Below, in pieces: positions 36,957 through 44,899 of a stretch of 64,000 nt of DNA. A model generated the notes under the pieces. That model was not told where the DNA came from. It saw nothing but the letters and a program-made list of their open reading frames with translations, and ran no database searches. This DNA is from Flavobacterium arcticum (GTDB lineage Bacteria > Bacteroidota > Bacteroidia > Flavobacteriales > Flavobacteriaceae). Both the position numbers and the translations under genes were made by a program. The stretch is from NCBI RefSeq assembly GCF_003344925.1, contig NZ_CP031188.1, positions 2,711,001 through 2,775,000 of the forward strand, written 5' to 3'. The number at the start of each line of letters is the position of its first letter. Position 1 is the first letter of the stretch.

Positions 36957-37277
36957 TTATTCCCATTTTTTCGATTCTCTGTCTTCGTGGCTCATCATCT
37001 CTTTTATTTTACGTTCTTCCCAATTGTTACCTAAAAATATTTGTGACCCGAAAACACCGAAAGCGTGAAACATAAGACCGAAGCCCCAAAAGAAAGCTGT
37101 GTTAAACGTACGAAAAGTAAAAAAATCTTCTCCTGGTTTTAAATCTACCCAGTTTAAAGTTAATAAAAAAGTATTTACTAATACATAAGCAGTAAGGTGT
37201 ATAAAAAAGCCTTTGATAGCTTTTACCCTCTTTTTTGCACGGTCATACCGCATTTGTTCTTCTAATGATCTTTCCAT
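36957..37277 (-). CDS. 2TM-domain protein, single copy
   Basis: A 106-residue membrane protein consisting of one 2TM domain: an amphipathic start (YDRAKKRVKAIKGFFIHL), two membrane helices with a short loop containing Trp, and the invariant exit motif GNNWEERKIKEMM. Both termini are predicted cytoplasmic. It sits between the double-2TM gene and the response regulator, 13 and 44 bases away. 2TM domains are known in Flavobacteriia next to LytTR systems; their biochemical role is not established. Confidence 0.85.
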   Translation of the reverse strand: MERSLEEQMRYDRAKKRVKAIKGFFIHLTAYVLVNTFLLTLNWVDLKPGEDFFTFRTFNTAFFWGFGLMFHAFGVFGSQIFLGNNWEERKIKEMMSHEDRESKKWE

Positions 37278-37290
37278 ACTATTTGTATTT

Positions 37291-37905
37291 TTATAGCTTT
37301 TTATTTTCTTCTTCCATTAACTCTATAAGTTTGCGCTCTTCCCAATTTTTCCCCATAAATAATGAAGTTCCAAATACTTTAAAAATATGGATAACAAGTC
37401 CTATACTCCACCCTAATGCAGTGCCACATGCAATATAAATAAACAAATCTTGTTCTGTTTGAACCCCAACCCAAAGTAGTACCAGTAAAACTATAATAAC
37501 TACTACATAAGCAGTAAGATGTCTGTAAAAATTCCTTAAAGCACGTACTCTCTTTTTTGTACGATCATAATGTATTTGATTATTTAATGGTACTGTTACA
37601 GTATTTACAGCTTCCTCCTTTACATCTTTATTTCCAATTAACTCTTTTAGTTTTCGTTCTTCCCAGTTTCTATTCATAAATGGCATATAACCAAATACTA
37701 GCATACCGTATAGTAACATTGCTATTCCCCACAATAGTACAGAGTACCAAACCCAATTAAAATCACCACTATAAATGAGATTAATATATATTAGTATCGA
37801 GTTTGTAATAATGTATATCAGCAAGTTAAAATAAAATCCTTTTATAGCTTTTACTTTTTTTTCTGCTTGTTTATACGTTTCGTGTTTATTTTGTTCACTT
37901 TTCAT
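37291..37905 (-). CDS. 2TM-domain protein with two tandem 2TM copies
   Basis: A 204-residue membrane protein with two consecutive 2TM domains, each ending in the same motif (NRNWEERKLKELI and GKNWEERKLIELM), giving four membrane helices. The ATG at 37905 overlaps the upstream gene's stop codon by one base (TAATG) and is preferred to the ATG at 37914, which would overlap by ten. It arose by internal duplication or fusion of neighbouring single-domain genes of this operon. Probable role: membrane partner of the LytS-type kinase (inference). Confidence 0.85.
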   Translation of the reverse strand: MKSEQNKHETYKQAEKKVKAIKGFYFNLLIYIITNSILIYINLIYSGDFNWVWYSVLLWGIAMLLYGMLVFGYMPFMNRNWEERKLKELIGNKDVKEEAVNTVTVPLNNQIHYDRTKKRVRALRNFYRHLTAYVVVIIVLLVLLWVGVQTEQDLFIYIACGTALGWSIGLVIHIFKVFGTSLFMGKNWEERKLIELMEEENKKL

Positions 37906-38213
37906 TACTTCCATTTGTTTTTATTTGTATCCTGCTCCATAAACTCTTTTATTTTGCGTTCTTCCCAGTTTCTGCTCATAAAAGGTAAATAACCAAAAGC
38001 ACCAAGCCCATGTATTAGTACTCCGCTACCCCAAGCAATTGTAGAGTACCAAAACCAATGATATTCAGGAGTAAATCTCAGGTTTATAAATATCAATACT
38101 GGTATTACTATACAATAGCAGGTAAGGTTAATATAAAAACCTTTTATGTCTTTTACTTTATTTTTAGCTCGTTCATAAGCTGCTGCTTCATTATGTCTTT
38201 CTTCCGTTACCAT
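37905..38213 (-). CDS. 2TM-domain protein, single copy
   Basis: A 102-residue protein with one 2TM domain: YERAKNKVKDIKGFYINL, two membrane helices, and exit motif SRNWEERKIKEFM. It starts two bases after the kinase gene stop and overlaps the next gene by one base, so all are co-translated. It is most like the first half of the double-2TM protein and the C-terminal domain of the kinase, consistent with local duplication. Confidence 0.85.
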   Translation of the reverse strand: MVTEERHNEAAAYERAKNKVKDIKGFYINLTCYCIVIPVLIFINLRFTPEYHWFWYSTIAWGSGVLIHGLGAFGYLPFMSRNWEERKIKEFMEQDTNKNKWK

Positions 38214-38215
38214 TT

Positions 38216-39556
38216 TTATTTATTTTTCTCCTGTTCGATAAACTCCCTTATTTTGCGTTCTTCCCAATTATTCCCCAAAAATGGCAAGTAGTTAAAAACG
38301 CTCATTCCGTGTATTAGAACCCCTATACCCCACCCCATAGTAGGGTAAAAGAACCATAAATGCTGTGGTGATGTAATAAGGTTAAGTATCATTAAACCCA
38401 AATTAACTACTATAAAAGAAGTAAGGTGACCATAAAAGCCTTTTATATCCTCTACTCTTTTTTGTGCTTTATAATAACTGGTTTCTTTTTCGTTATATAT
38501 TGGTGCTTCCATAATTGTCACCTGTTTTGTTAGTATTGGTAACCTTACCGTAAAATACTCTTGTGTTTGTTCTACAATTACCTTTTTGTTTGTTATAATA
38601 TCATAACGACTCACAATGTTTTGAAGTCCCACTCCTTTTCGACTACTAAGTACCTCTTTCTTTCTAAAATCATTTTGTACTATCAAGTAGCCTTTTTCTT
38701 CAAAAATTTTGATGTGTAATGGCTTTTTCTGGCTTACTACATTATGTTTTATGGTGTTTTCTAACAACAATTGTAATGATAGCGGTACTACTTTAGCTTC
38801 AGGGTTTGTTGTAGCATCGAGCATTTCAAAAGATATACTATTTTCGAAACGCATCTTAAGCAGGTTCATATATGTCTTAGCAAAACTCAATTCTTCCTGT
38901 ACGCTTACCAGTTCTTTATCGCGCTGCTCCAGTACATATCGATATACTTTAGAGAGCGAAGTAGTAAACCGCTGTGCATTATCTGGGTTTTCTTCTATAA
39001 GCGAGCTTAATACATTTAGACTATTAAACAAAAAGTGCGGGTCTATCTGATTTTTTAGCGTTTCAAATTTTGCCGAAGCCGTACCTGCAATAATTTTTTG
39101 TTGTTTTACCCTGTTTTCTTGATATCTTTTATAAAAATAAAAAATGTGTCCCAGCATACTCATTATCAAAGTAATGGTCATAGCTACATAATAATTAGAA
39201 AGCTGCTCTTCTGCCCAAAACTGTTGTAATGATTTACCTTCTATCGCCACATCTTCAAATATCCTTATTAGGAATATTACAAAAAGTGAGACTATAACCG
39301 AAGCAACAAAGCCTACTAATACACGCAATACCATCACCTTACGGTTATTAAAAACTCTTGCTACACCAGCAAATACAAGGTTATTGGCTCCGTAAAGTGA
39401 AAATGTATAAAGCATTGTAAAAAGAAAACTCATTAGTAGGCTGGAGTTCCAATTAACATTTTCTCCTGAAACAATGGCAATAATAACCAGTATCACAAAA
39501 ATGATAACACTAAGTCCCAGTGCTTTAAGAAAACTTTTAAATAATGCTTTAATCAT
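38216..39556 (-). CDS. LytS-type histidine kinase with C-terminal 2TM domain
   Basis: A 446-residue sensor kinase. Residues 1-145 hold four membrane helices without an extracellular sensor domain. The His_kinase domain has the phospho-acceptor His174 in NQIDPHFLFNSL, the N-box Asn267 in LLENTIKHN and the glycine motif GVGLQNI (308-314). At residue 349 a full 2TM domain begins and ends with GNNWEERKIREFI. So the catalytic domain is held between two membrane blocks, an unusual layout. Its partner is the LytTR regulator at the end of the operon. Confidence 0.92.
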   Translation of the reverse strand: MIKALFKSFLKALGLSVIIFVILVIIAIVSGENVNWNSSLLMSFLFTMLYTFSLYGANNLVFAGVARVFNNRKVMVLRVLVGFVASVIVSLFVIFLIRIFEDVAIEGKSLQQFWAEEQLSNYYVAMTITLIMSMLGHIFYFYKRYQENRVKQQKIIAGTASAKFETLKNQIDPHFLFNSLNVLSSLIEENPDNAQRFTTSLSKVYRYVLEQRDKELVSVQEELSFAKTYMNLLKMRFENSISFEMLDATTNPEAKVVPLSLQLLLENTIKHNVVSQKKPLHIKIFEEKGYLIVQNDFRKKEVLSSRKGVGLQNIVSRYDIITNKKVIVEQTQEYFTVRLPILTKQVTIMEAPIYNEKETSYYKAQKRVEDIKGFYGHLTSFIVVNLGLMILNLITSPQHLWFFYPTMGWGIGVLIHGMSVFNYLPFLGNNWEERKIREFIEQEKNK

Positions 39557-39567
39557 TGTTGTCTATA

Positions 39568-40191
39568 TTATTTTTTACACTGCTCTAATTGCTGGGTTGC
39601 TCTGTCTAATCCCCATTTCGGGTGAAAAGGTGTCTCAGGCTTAAAGGTAGCAAAAAGTTCTACAGCACGTTCTATCTCAGCACACATCGGGGCAGTGTCG
39701 TTACCAAAATATCGGGCTGAACCTATCTCAAAATCGGCCTTAGAGAATACTACTCTTGGGTTATCAGGTGCTATTGCCAAAGCTTTAGCATAAATTGCAT
39801 TTACTTTTCCTGAAAGTTTCATACCATTAGTCATAGGGTCATAAACTATCCATGCAGTGTGTATCAATGCCTGCATTACTAATAGCTCGGCATTATTAGG
39901 AGCTATCATCATGGCTTTATCTTGTGCTTCTTGTGCTTTAGCCAGCAAAGCAGGAACTTTGTCTTTATTCGCAGGATTAAAAGCTGCTGTAGTATTAACT
40001 AATGCTACATAATAAGGTGGTAACCAGTTATCCTTTTCTGCTCCTCCTATTCTTTCAAATAAAGCCGATGCTTCTGTATTTTTATTTTCTTGCCAAAGGT
40101 CAAAAGCTGTTTGCATTCCTGTTTCATACTGCGATTGTGCGCATACTGCACTACATACTAAAAAAACGAACATTGTAATTAATCGTATCAT
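39568..40191 (-). CDS. Exported TPR-like protein at the head of the LytS/LytTR operon
   Basis: A 207-residue protein with a signal peptide (cleavage after VCAQ, about residue 19). The mature part is helical, TPR-like (FDLWQENKNTEASALFERI; KALAIAPDNPRVVFSKADF) and has two cysteines near the C-terminus. It ends 11 bases before the kinase gene and is probably co-transcribed with it. Periplasmic location is inferred from the signal peptide. It resembles small TPR proteins of Bacteroidota with no known function; a role in signal input to the kinase is speculation. Confidence 0.75.
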   Translation of the reverse strand: MIRLITMFVFLVCSAVCAQSQYETGMQTAFDLWQENKNTEASALFERIGGAEKDNWLPPYYVALVNTTAAFNPANKDKVPALLAKAQEAQDKAMMIAPNNAELLVMQALIHTAWIVYDPMTNGMKLSGKVNAIYAKALAIAPDNPRVVFSKADFEIGSARYFGNDTAPMCAEIERAVELFATFKPETPFHPKWGLDRATQQLEQCKK

Positions 40192-40310
40192 ATTTTTAAG
40201 TTTTAAATTGGTTGTTATAATTTAACAGTACAAAGATGCAACGGTTTACTAAGGTAGAAAAAACTGTTTATCTGAACTGTTACTTTTTAATGATGAGTTG
40301 TAATTTGGTG

Positions 40311-40318
40311 TATATTTG
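40311..40318 (+). promoter_or_regulatory. Predicted -7 box of the STM3941-like gene
   Basis: TATATTTG, perfect consensus, 18 bases before ATG 40337; it overlaps the alternative TTG start at 40316, which is therefore rejected. Confidence 0.55.
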
Positions 40319-40336
40319 TTTGAAAAACACTACCCC

Positions 40337-40864
40337 ATGAGCGAAATAGAAATTCCAAGAAGCCGACAAAAAATAATATTATTGACATTAGGCTCTTTAC
40401 TGTTTATAGCTGCGGGATATTGGATTTCAATTGAAATTGCTGATGAACAAACTAGACTCCCTACTCTGTATGTAAAAATAATTGGAATAATTTCTATTGG
40501 TTTTGGAAGTATTGGATTTATATATAGCTTAAAATCATTGTTTAATCGTAAACATTCACTAATAATTAACAATAAAGGAGTTATAGATAATTCTAGCGGT
40601 GTAAGCGTTGGACTAATTAAATGGAGCGATATAACAGATATTGAGATTACACAGGTTAAATCAACAAAATTCATCTTACTATTTGTCGAAAACCCTGAAC
40701 ACTATATTAACAACTCGAAATCATTTAAAAAGTTTCTACTAAAATCAAATCACAAAATGTATGGAACTCCTTTAAGTATCTCATCTACTTCATTACAATG
40801 CACTTTTGATGATTTAGAAAAAGAAATACGCTCAGGTTTAGAAAGATACCATTCTTTAAATTAA
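40337..40864 (+). CDS. STM3941-like small membrane protein of unknown function
   Basis: A 175-residue protein with two N-terminal membrane helices (about 12-35 and 45-65) and a soluble beta-rich C-terminal domain with SLIINNKGVIDNSSG and LIKWSDITDIEI, a PH-like pattern seen in the STM3941 family. It is a single gene, facing tail to tail with the TonB receptor gene four bases away, with no terminator between. The function is unknown. Confidence 0.7.
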   Translation: MSEIEIPRSRQKIILLTLGSLLFIAAGYWISIEIADEQTRLPTLYVKIIGIISIGFGSIGFIYSLKSLFNRKHSLIINNKGVIDNSSGVSVGLIKWSDITDIEITQVKSTKFILLFVENPEHYINNSKSFKKFLLKSNHKMYGTPLSISSTSLQCTFDDLEKEIRSGLERYHSLN

Positions 40865-40867
40865 ATA

Positions 40868-43021
40868 CTACAAATTATCCAACTGATTGGTTTTCTTATC
40901 ATCGCTGATAGTCCAAAAGAAACCTACGAAAAAGAAACGGTCAGCAGGTTGGGTAACAGCTTGTCTATCAAACTGACCATTTATATTAGGTGTATTAGCA
41001 TAACTATAACCAAACACATTATTACTCCCCGTAACATTAGATACTGAGAAATACAATATTTTCTGCTGACTCAAGAGCCAAGCCCAGCTTACACTAAGGC
41101 TATTATAGCTTTTAGTCGTGCCGTTCATAAAAGCTACTTCGTTAGGGTTATCATACGGTCTTCCTGAGTTGAAACTATGGGTTACTCCTACCTGTGACCT
41201 TAGTGAGCTTATAAAATACTTTGTTACTATAGATAGGTTGTGTTTTGCAATATAAGATGGCGTTACTGAGTTTTCATAATTTCTGTAATCGCGTTCACTA
41301 TCTATGTAGGAGTACGAAACCCAGTATTCCAGATTTTTAACCGTTTTATCATCTCGCCAAAATAAGTCAAGCCCCTGTGCATACCCACTCCCGTTATTAT
41401 TAAACTGTGTGCCATACTGTGGCATATTAGTATCATATTTTACTAAATCGGCATAGTCTTTATAATACGCCTCCGCTCTAAAGGTGCGCCCGTTATGGTT
41501 ATACATATAGTTAGCAATGTAGTGTGATGTTTTTTCGTACTCAAAGTTTCTATAATACTTCAAGTACCCCTGTCGTGGTGTTTGATAAAAATCGCCATAG
41601 GCAACGGAGAACTGCCCTTTCTTCCCTACTTTATAAGCTAACGCTGCTCTTGGCTCGAAAGAAGTTTCACCCAATACACTTGAGTTAGAGGTACGTAAAC
41701 CCGCTTTTAAAGCTAAGTTTTTTGAGAAAAATATATCGGTTTCGGCATATAGCGCTGCTATAGAGTTATTGTAACCACTATTGAAAGAGAAACCTGTAGG
41801 CTCGTTATAATCTTCATTAAAATCAGTGATGAAGTAATCTCCTCCAAAAGTCAACTTAAAACGGTTTGTAATTGTTTTTTTCAACCGCAACTTAATGTGC
41901 GAGCTATGCTCTCCGTTGGTAACATTATTTTCATTAATACCTATATCGTTATGACTATAACCATAACTGAATCCGGTATGTATTGACCACATATTACCTA
42001 ACAACCCTTTGTAAGAACTATTAGCATACAAGTTATCGTTAGTAATGCCCGTACGTATAGGCTCAGTATAATTAACATCTTTTTGATTGATACTGAAATC
42101 GGCATGGTCGAAAGCAACATAGGTTTTTAATAAACCATTAGAAAACTTATATCGGTACACCGTTTCGCCCGATAATGACTGGTAGGGTTTATTCCAACTT
42201 ACATTTTGAGGTATCATCCACTGATAAGGCTCTAGGTTGACGTAAGCCATATTAAAACTAAGAGAACTCTTCTCCCATTTCTGAGTATTGCCAAGCCCAA
42301 GCCCTACCGTCATCAGCGATATATCGGTTTGCTCTTGTTCAGGTTCATCAATCGTATTAAGTAATAATACGCTGGATAGTGCCTCGCCATACTCTGCTGA
42401 GTATCCTCCTGTAGAAAATGTCATTCCCTTAAAAAGGAAAGGCGAAAAACGACCACGTGTAGGTAAATTATTAGCCGATGCACCATACGGCTGCGCCACC
42501 CTAATGCCATCTACAAACGTTTGTGTTTCGTCCGATTCTCCACCTCGTACAAATAGCCTACCGCTTTCGCCTACGGTTTGCGTACCGGGCAACGTTTGCA
42601 ATGCTGCTATAATATCGCCTGCACTACCTGCGGTGGTAACAATATCGAGCGGTTTTAGCGCCGTTGTTTTTGTATTGTCTCCTGCCTGAAACGTTCCTGC
42701 CGAAATAACCACGGCATCAAGCGTGTTTACATCCTCGCGCATGGTAAAGGTTTGCGGTTTATACTCCCCTACCACTATACGTTGTCTCAACTCTTCATAA
42801 CTAACAAAAGAGATAATCAGCGTTCTGATTCCTGTTTCAGTAGTCTCAAAAGAAAAAGTACCGTCCTCCGCAGTAACAGCACCGTCATACGTACCATCGA
42901 TATACACATTAGCTGCTGTAAGCGGATTGCCTTTAGCATCGGTTACTTTACCGCTTATGGTTACCTGTGCAAAAATTGTATTACAAACACAAAGAAAAAT
43001 AATTGTAAAGATTGATTTCAT
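40868..43021 (-). CDS. TonB-dependent outer-membrane receptor
   Basis: A 717-residue receptor. Signal peptide to about residue 19 (IFAQ), then a carboxypeptidase-regulatory-like domain (VTISGKVTDAKGNPL, to about 100), a plug domain (about 110-220; GRLFVRGGESDETQTFVDGI) and a 22-strand barrel. Start: ATG 43021; an upstream frame extension to 43177 would overlap the TOPRIM gene and displace the signal peptide. The C-terminus has a charged 12-residue extension after the last aromatic strand. The cargo is unknown; the protein lacks the SusC/RagA length (about 1000 aa), and no SusD-like partner is adjacent. Confidence 0.92.
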   Translation of the reverse strand: MKSIFTIIFLCVCNTIFAQVTISGKVTDAKGNPLTAANVYIDGTYDGAVTAEDGTFSFETTETGIRTLIISFVSYEELRQRIVVGEYKPQTFTMREDVNTLDAVVISAGTFQAGDNTKTTALKPLDIVTTAGSAGDIIAALQTLPGTQTVGESGRLFVRGGESDETQTFVDGIRVAQPYGASANNLPTRGRFSPFLFKGMTFSTGGYSAEYGEALSSVLLLNTIDEPEQEQTDISLMTVGLGLGNTQKWEKSSLSFNMAYVNLEPYQWMIPQNVSWNKPYQSLSGETVYRYKFSNGLLKTYVAFDHADFSINQKDVNYTEPIRTGITNDNLYANSSYKGLLGNMWSIHTGFSYGYSHNDIGINENNVTNGEHSSHIKLRLKKTITNRFKLTFGGDYFITDFNEDYNEPTGFSFNSGYNNSIAALYAETDIFFSKNLALKAGLRTSNSSVLGETSFEPRAALAYKVGKKGQFSVAYGDFYQTPRQGYLKYYRNFEYEKTSHYIANYMYNHNGRTFRAEAYYKDYADLVKYDTNMPQYGTQFNNNGSGYAQGLDLFWRDDKTVKNLEYWVSYSYIDSERDYRNYENSVTPSYIAKHNLSIVTKYFISSLRSQVGVTHSFNSGRPYDNPNEVAFMNGTTKSYNSLSVSWAWLLSQQKILYFSVSNVTGSNNVFGYSYANTPNINGQFDRQAVTQPADRFFFVGFFWTISDDKKTNQLDNL

Positions 43022-43126
43022 TATAACTGTTGTTTTTTGATGGTACAAAGTTGCACCACAATATACAACCGTCATAAAAAACAATACTGAACTGTAATAT
43101 GATACTGATGAGTTGTTTAAACAAAT

Positions 43127-43160
43127 AAAAAAGCCTTTCCAGTTGGAAAGGCTTTTTTTG
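43127..43160. terminator. Terminator after the TOPRIM gene
   Basis: Stem AAGCCTTTCC / GGAAAGGCTT, loop AGTT, flanked by A- and T-runs. It starts one base from the TOPRIM stop codon and nearly matches the hairpin at 44837-44868. Confidence 0.88.
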
Positions 43161-43715
43161 TTAAATATATTTCGCAATAAATTCCTTTAAAGACTCTCCA
43201 TATTCGGCATCTAAATCCCAACAATCTAAAGTATAATCTCGTTTTTCCTCTTTAGCTTCTAACTTTTGAAAAGACAAGTAAGAATAAACCTGAGTTTTCA
43301 AATCTGGTACATTATAACCCTTACCACTAGCATTTAAGCATTTATTAAAAGGCTTAAAACATTCAAAGATACTTTGATGTTCAGGTACAGTTAATCTGAT
43401 AAGCAATTCCTCTAAAGCACCAATGTCAGTATTATTAGGGAATAAGAAAATTTCAAATTCAACTCCACATTCATTTTTTTGCTTTTGAACATTGTCTAAC
43501 GCAGCCTGAAAATCATTATCTGCATCAAATATCAAAAGGTTAATACCTCCTTGATCTGTATTCATTATAAATTTATTCTTTACGAGATGAATACTGTCTT
43601 TACCTTTTACGTCCACATAATCAATTTCTTCAATATTAAAATGATGTTTTACAAAATCACGTAAGAATTTTTCATCGGCTTTCCCTTCTCCAAAAAATCG
43701 TATTGACTTGCTCAT
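43161..43715 (-). CDS. TOPRIM-fold (DUF3226-like) protein, partner of the adjacent ATPase
   Basis: A 184-residue soluble protein with the TOPRIM signature: Glu10 in FFGEGKADEKFL and the acid cluster D64-A-D66-N-D68 in LIFDADND, followed by LFPNNTDIGALEELL (about 91-105), a pattern typical of the DUF3226 family. TOPRIM folds of this kind are metal-dependent nucleases in OLD, Gabija and PARIS (AriB) proteins. The start overlaps the ATPase stop by one base (TAATG), so the pair is translationally coupled. It is much smaller than AriB and lacks the DUF4435 label, so membership in PARIS is not claimed. Function: probable nuclease effector (inference). Confidence 0.75.
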   Translation of the reverse strand: MSKSIRFFGEGKADEKFLRDFVKHHFNIEEIDYVDVKGKDSIHLVKNKFIMNTDQGGINLLIFDADNDFQAALDNVQKQKNECGVEFEIFLFPNNTDIGALEELLIRLTVPEHQSIFECFKPFNKCLNASGKGYNVPDLKTQVYSYLSFQKLEAKEEKRDYTLDCWDLDAEYGESLKEFIAKYI

Positions 43716-44791
43716 TATCTTAATTCATTTTCTTGTTCGATAGCAAACTCAAATTCTTCGAAATTGTAACGGTAAGCTTTTATACTTTCATCAGGTAATC
43801 GTTTCAAAGTAAAGCTTTTAGTGTCATTCTGGTGTTCTGAATAGTCCTTTTCTTCTAACACTTCTTTAATCGACTTTAAAAACTCATTATTATGCGTTGA
43901 AATAAATAATTGAACCTTATTATTTTTTGCAACTCTAAAAATGGTTCTTATAAAATCTTTATATTTGGTATAGTGTATACCTGTATCTATTTCATCAATA
44001 CATATATATTTACCTTTACATATAACTATCTCAAGTACTATTCTAAATAACCTTATAGTACCATCGCCAAACATTGGAAGTGATAACATTTCATCTTTAT
44101 CTAACAACCAAATACCAATTAAAGGTTCCTTATTAATAGAGTTTATCGTAATTTCAATGTCTTGAATATTTGGAATAATAAATCTAATATTAGACATTAA
44201 TTCTTCTCTTTTTTCTTTGCTATTCGCAAAATTATCAAGGTAAAATCCAATTAAATCATTGGAATAATAAGACGAAGAATAGACATAATTTACAAAATCA
44301 ATTGTTTTTTCATAATTTTGAACTGTATCAAATTTTCGATATACTTCTTTTTTATTTCCTAAATTGACTTTTAATAATTCGTCAGTCATAGTCAAACCAT
44401 TAAAATGTTTTAACAAGCTATTTCTTTCTTCAACAGGAATATCATTAGCCTTAATAGTTTTAAAACTTGCAATAAATTTTGAGGTATTATAATAATTCAT
44501 AGAAATATTTATACTCTCTTTTTTTGTATATCTATTTATGAAAAAATGAAATGGATTCGAAAAAAATACACTTGAAGAATTTATAATATTTTTAAATTGT
44601 AATAGCGCTTGAAAATGTTGAATCGTTTGAGAAATATTTTCTTCAAATAGAAGAGATTCTAAAAAACTTGTCTTTCCAGCATTATTATTTCCCAATATTA
44701 TATTATATAAACCAAATTCACCTGTTGAAAAGTGATTAAAGCATTTGAAGTTTTCAATAGTAATATTTTTGATATGTTTCGTCTTTTCCAT
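43715..44791 (-). CDS. AAA (ABC/OLD-type) ATPase, partner of the TOPRIM protein
   Basis: A 358-residue SMC/OLD-type ATPase. The N-terminus begins directly with the ATPase fold (NITIENFKCFNHF), Walker A is GNNNAGKTS (34-42), a signature-like FGDGTIRLF lies at 241-249, Walker B is YICIDEID with Asp266/Glu267, and the switch His is in FISTHNNEFL (His300). The middle third (about 50-230) is an AT-rich, variable insertion of the kind used for sensing in AriA- or OLD-like proteins. By eye it is more A/T-rich than its neighbours. With the coupled TOPRIM gene it forms a compact two-gene module; a defence role is inference. Confidence 0.8.
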   Translation of the reverse strand: MEKTKHIKNITIENFKCFNHFSTGEFGLYNIILGNNNAGKTSFLESLLFEENISQTIQHFQALLQFKNIINSSSVFFSNPFHFFINRYTKKESINISMNYYNTSKFIASFKTIKANDIPVEERNSLLKHFNGLTMTDELLKVNLGNKKEVYRKFDTVQNYEKTIDFVNYVYSSSYYSNDLIGFYLDNFANSKEKREELMSNIRFIIPNIQDIEITINSINKEPLIGIWLLDKDEMLSLPMFGDGTIRLFRIVLEIVICKGKYICIDEIDTGIHYTKYKDFIRTIFRVAKNNKVQLFISTHNNEFLKSIKEVLEEKDYSEHQNDTKSFTLKRLPDESIKAYRYNFEEFEFAIEQENELR

Positions 44792-44795
44792 ACAA

Positions 44796-44803
44796 CAAAA
44801 CTA
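44796..44803 (-). promoter_or_regulatory. Possible -7 box just before the ATPase gene
   Basis: On the minus strand TAGTTTTG matches TAnnTTTG exactly but lies only four bases before the ATG, so its use would give a leaderless or nearly leaderless mRNA. It may be chance in AT-rich DNA. Confidence 0.35.
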
Positions 44804-44836
44804 ATCAAATTTTTATTATCATATTCTTACACTGAC

Positions 44837-44868
44837 AAAAAAAAGCCTTCCCAATCGGGAAGGCTTTT
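44837..44868. terminator. Terminator after icmF
   Basis: Stem AAAAGCCTTCCC / GGGAAGGCTTTT, loop AATC, with A- and T-runs; lies 32 bases past the icmF stop and upstream of the ATPase gene. Confidence 0.88.
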
Positions 44869-44899
44869 ATCTTATAATCAAATTTTCAAAAAATCGAAA

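Noticed and set aside
37906..37914. ATG at 37914 as start of the double-2TM gene
   Set aside because: The ATG at 37905 forms the usual TAATG overlap with the preceding stop, which is seen repeatedly in this genome, and gives the same domain.
43022..43177. 52-residue N-terminal extension of the TonB receptor frame to an ATG at 43177
   Set aside because: It overlaps the TOPRIM gene and terminator and would displace the true signal peptide, which starts at ATG 43021.
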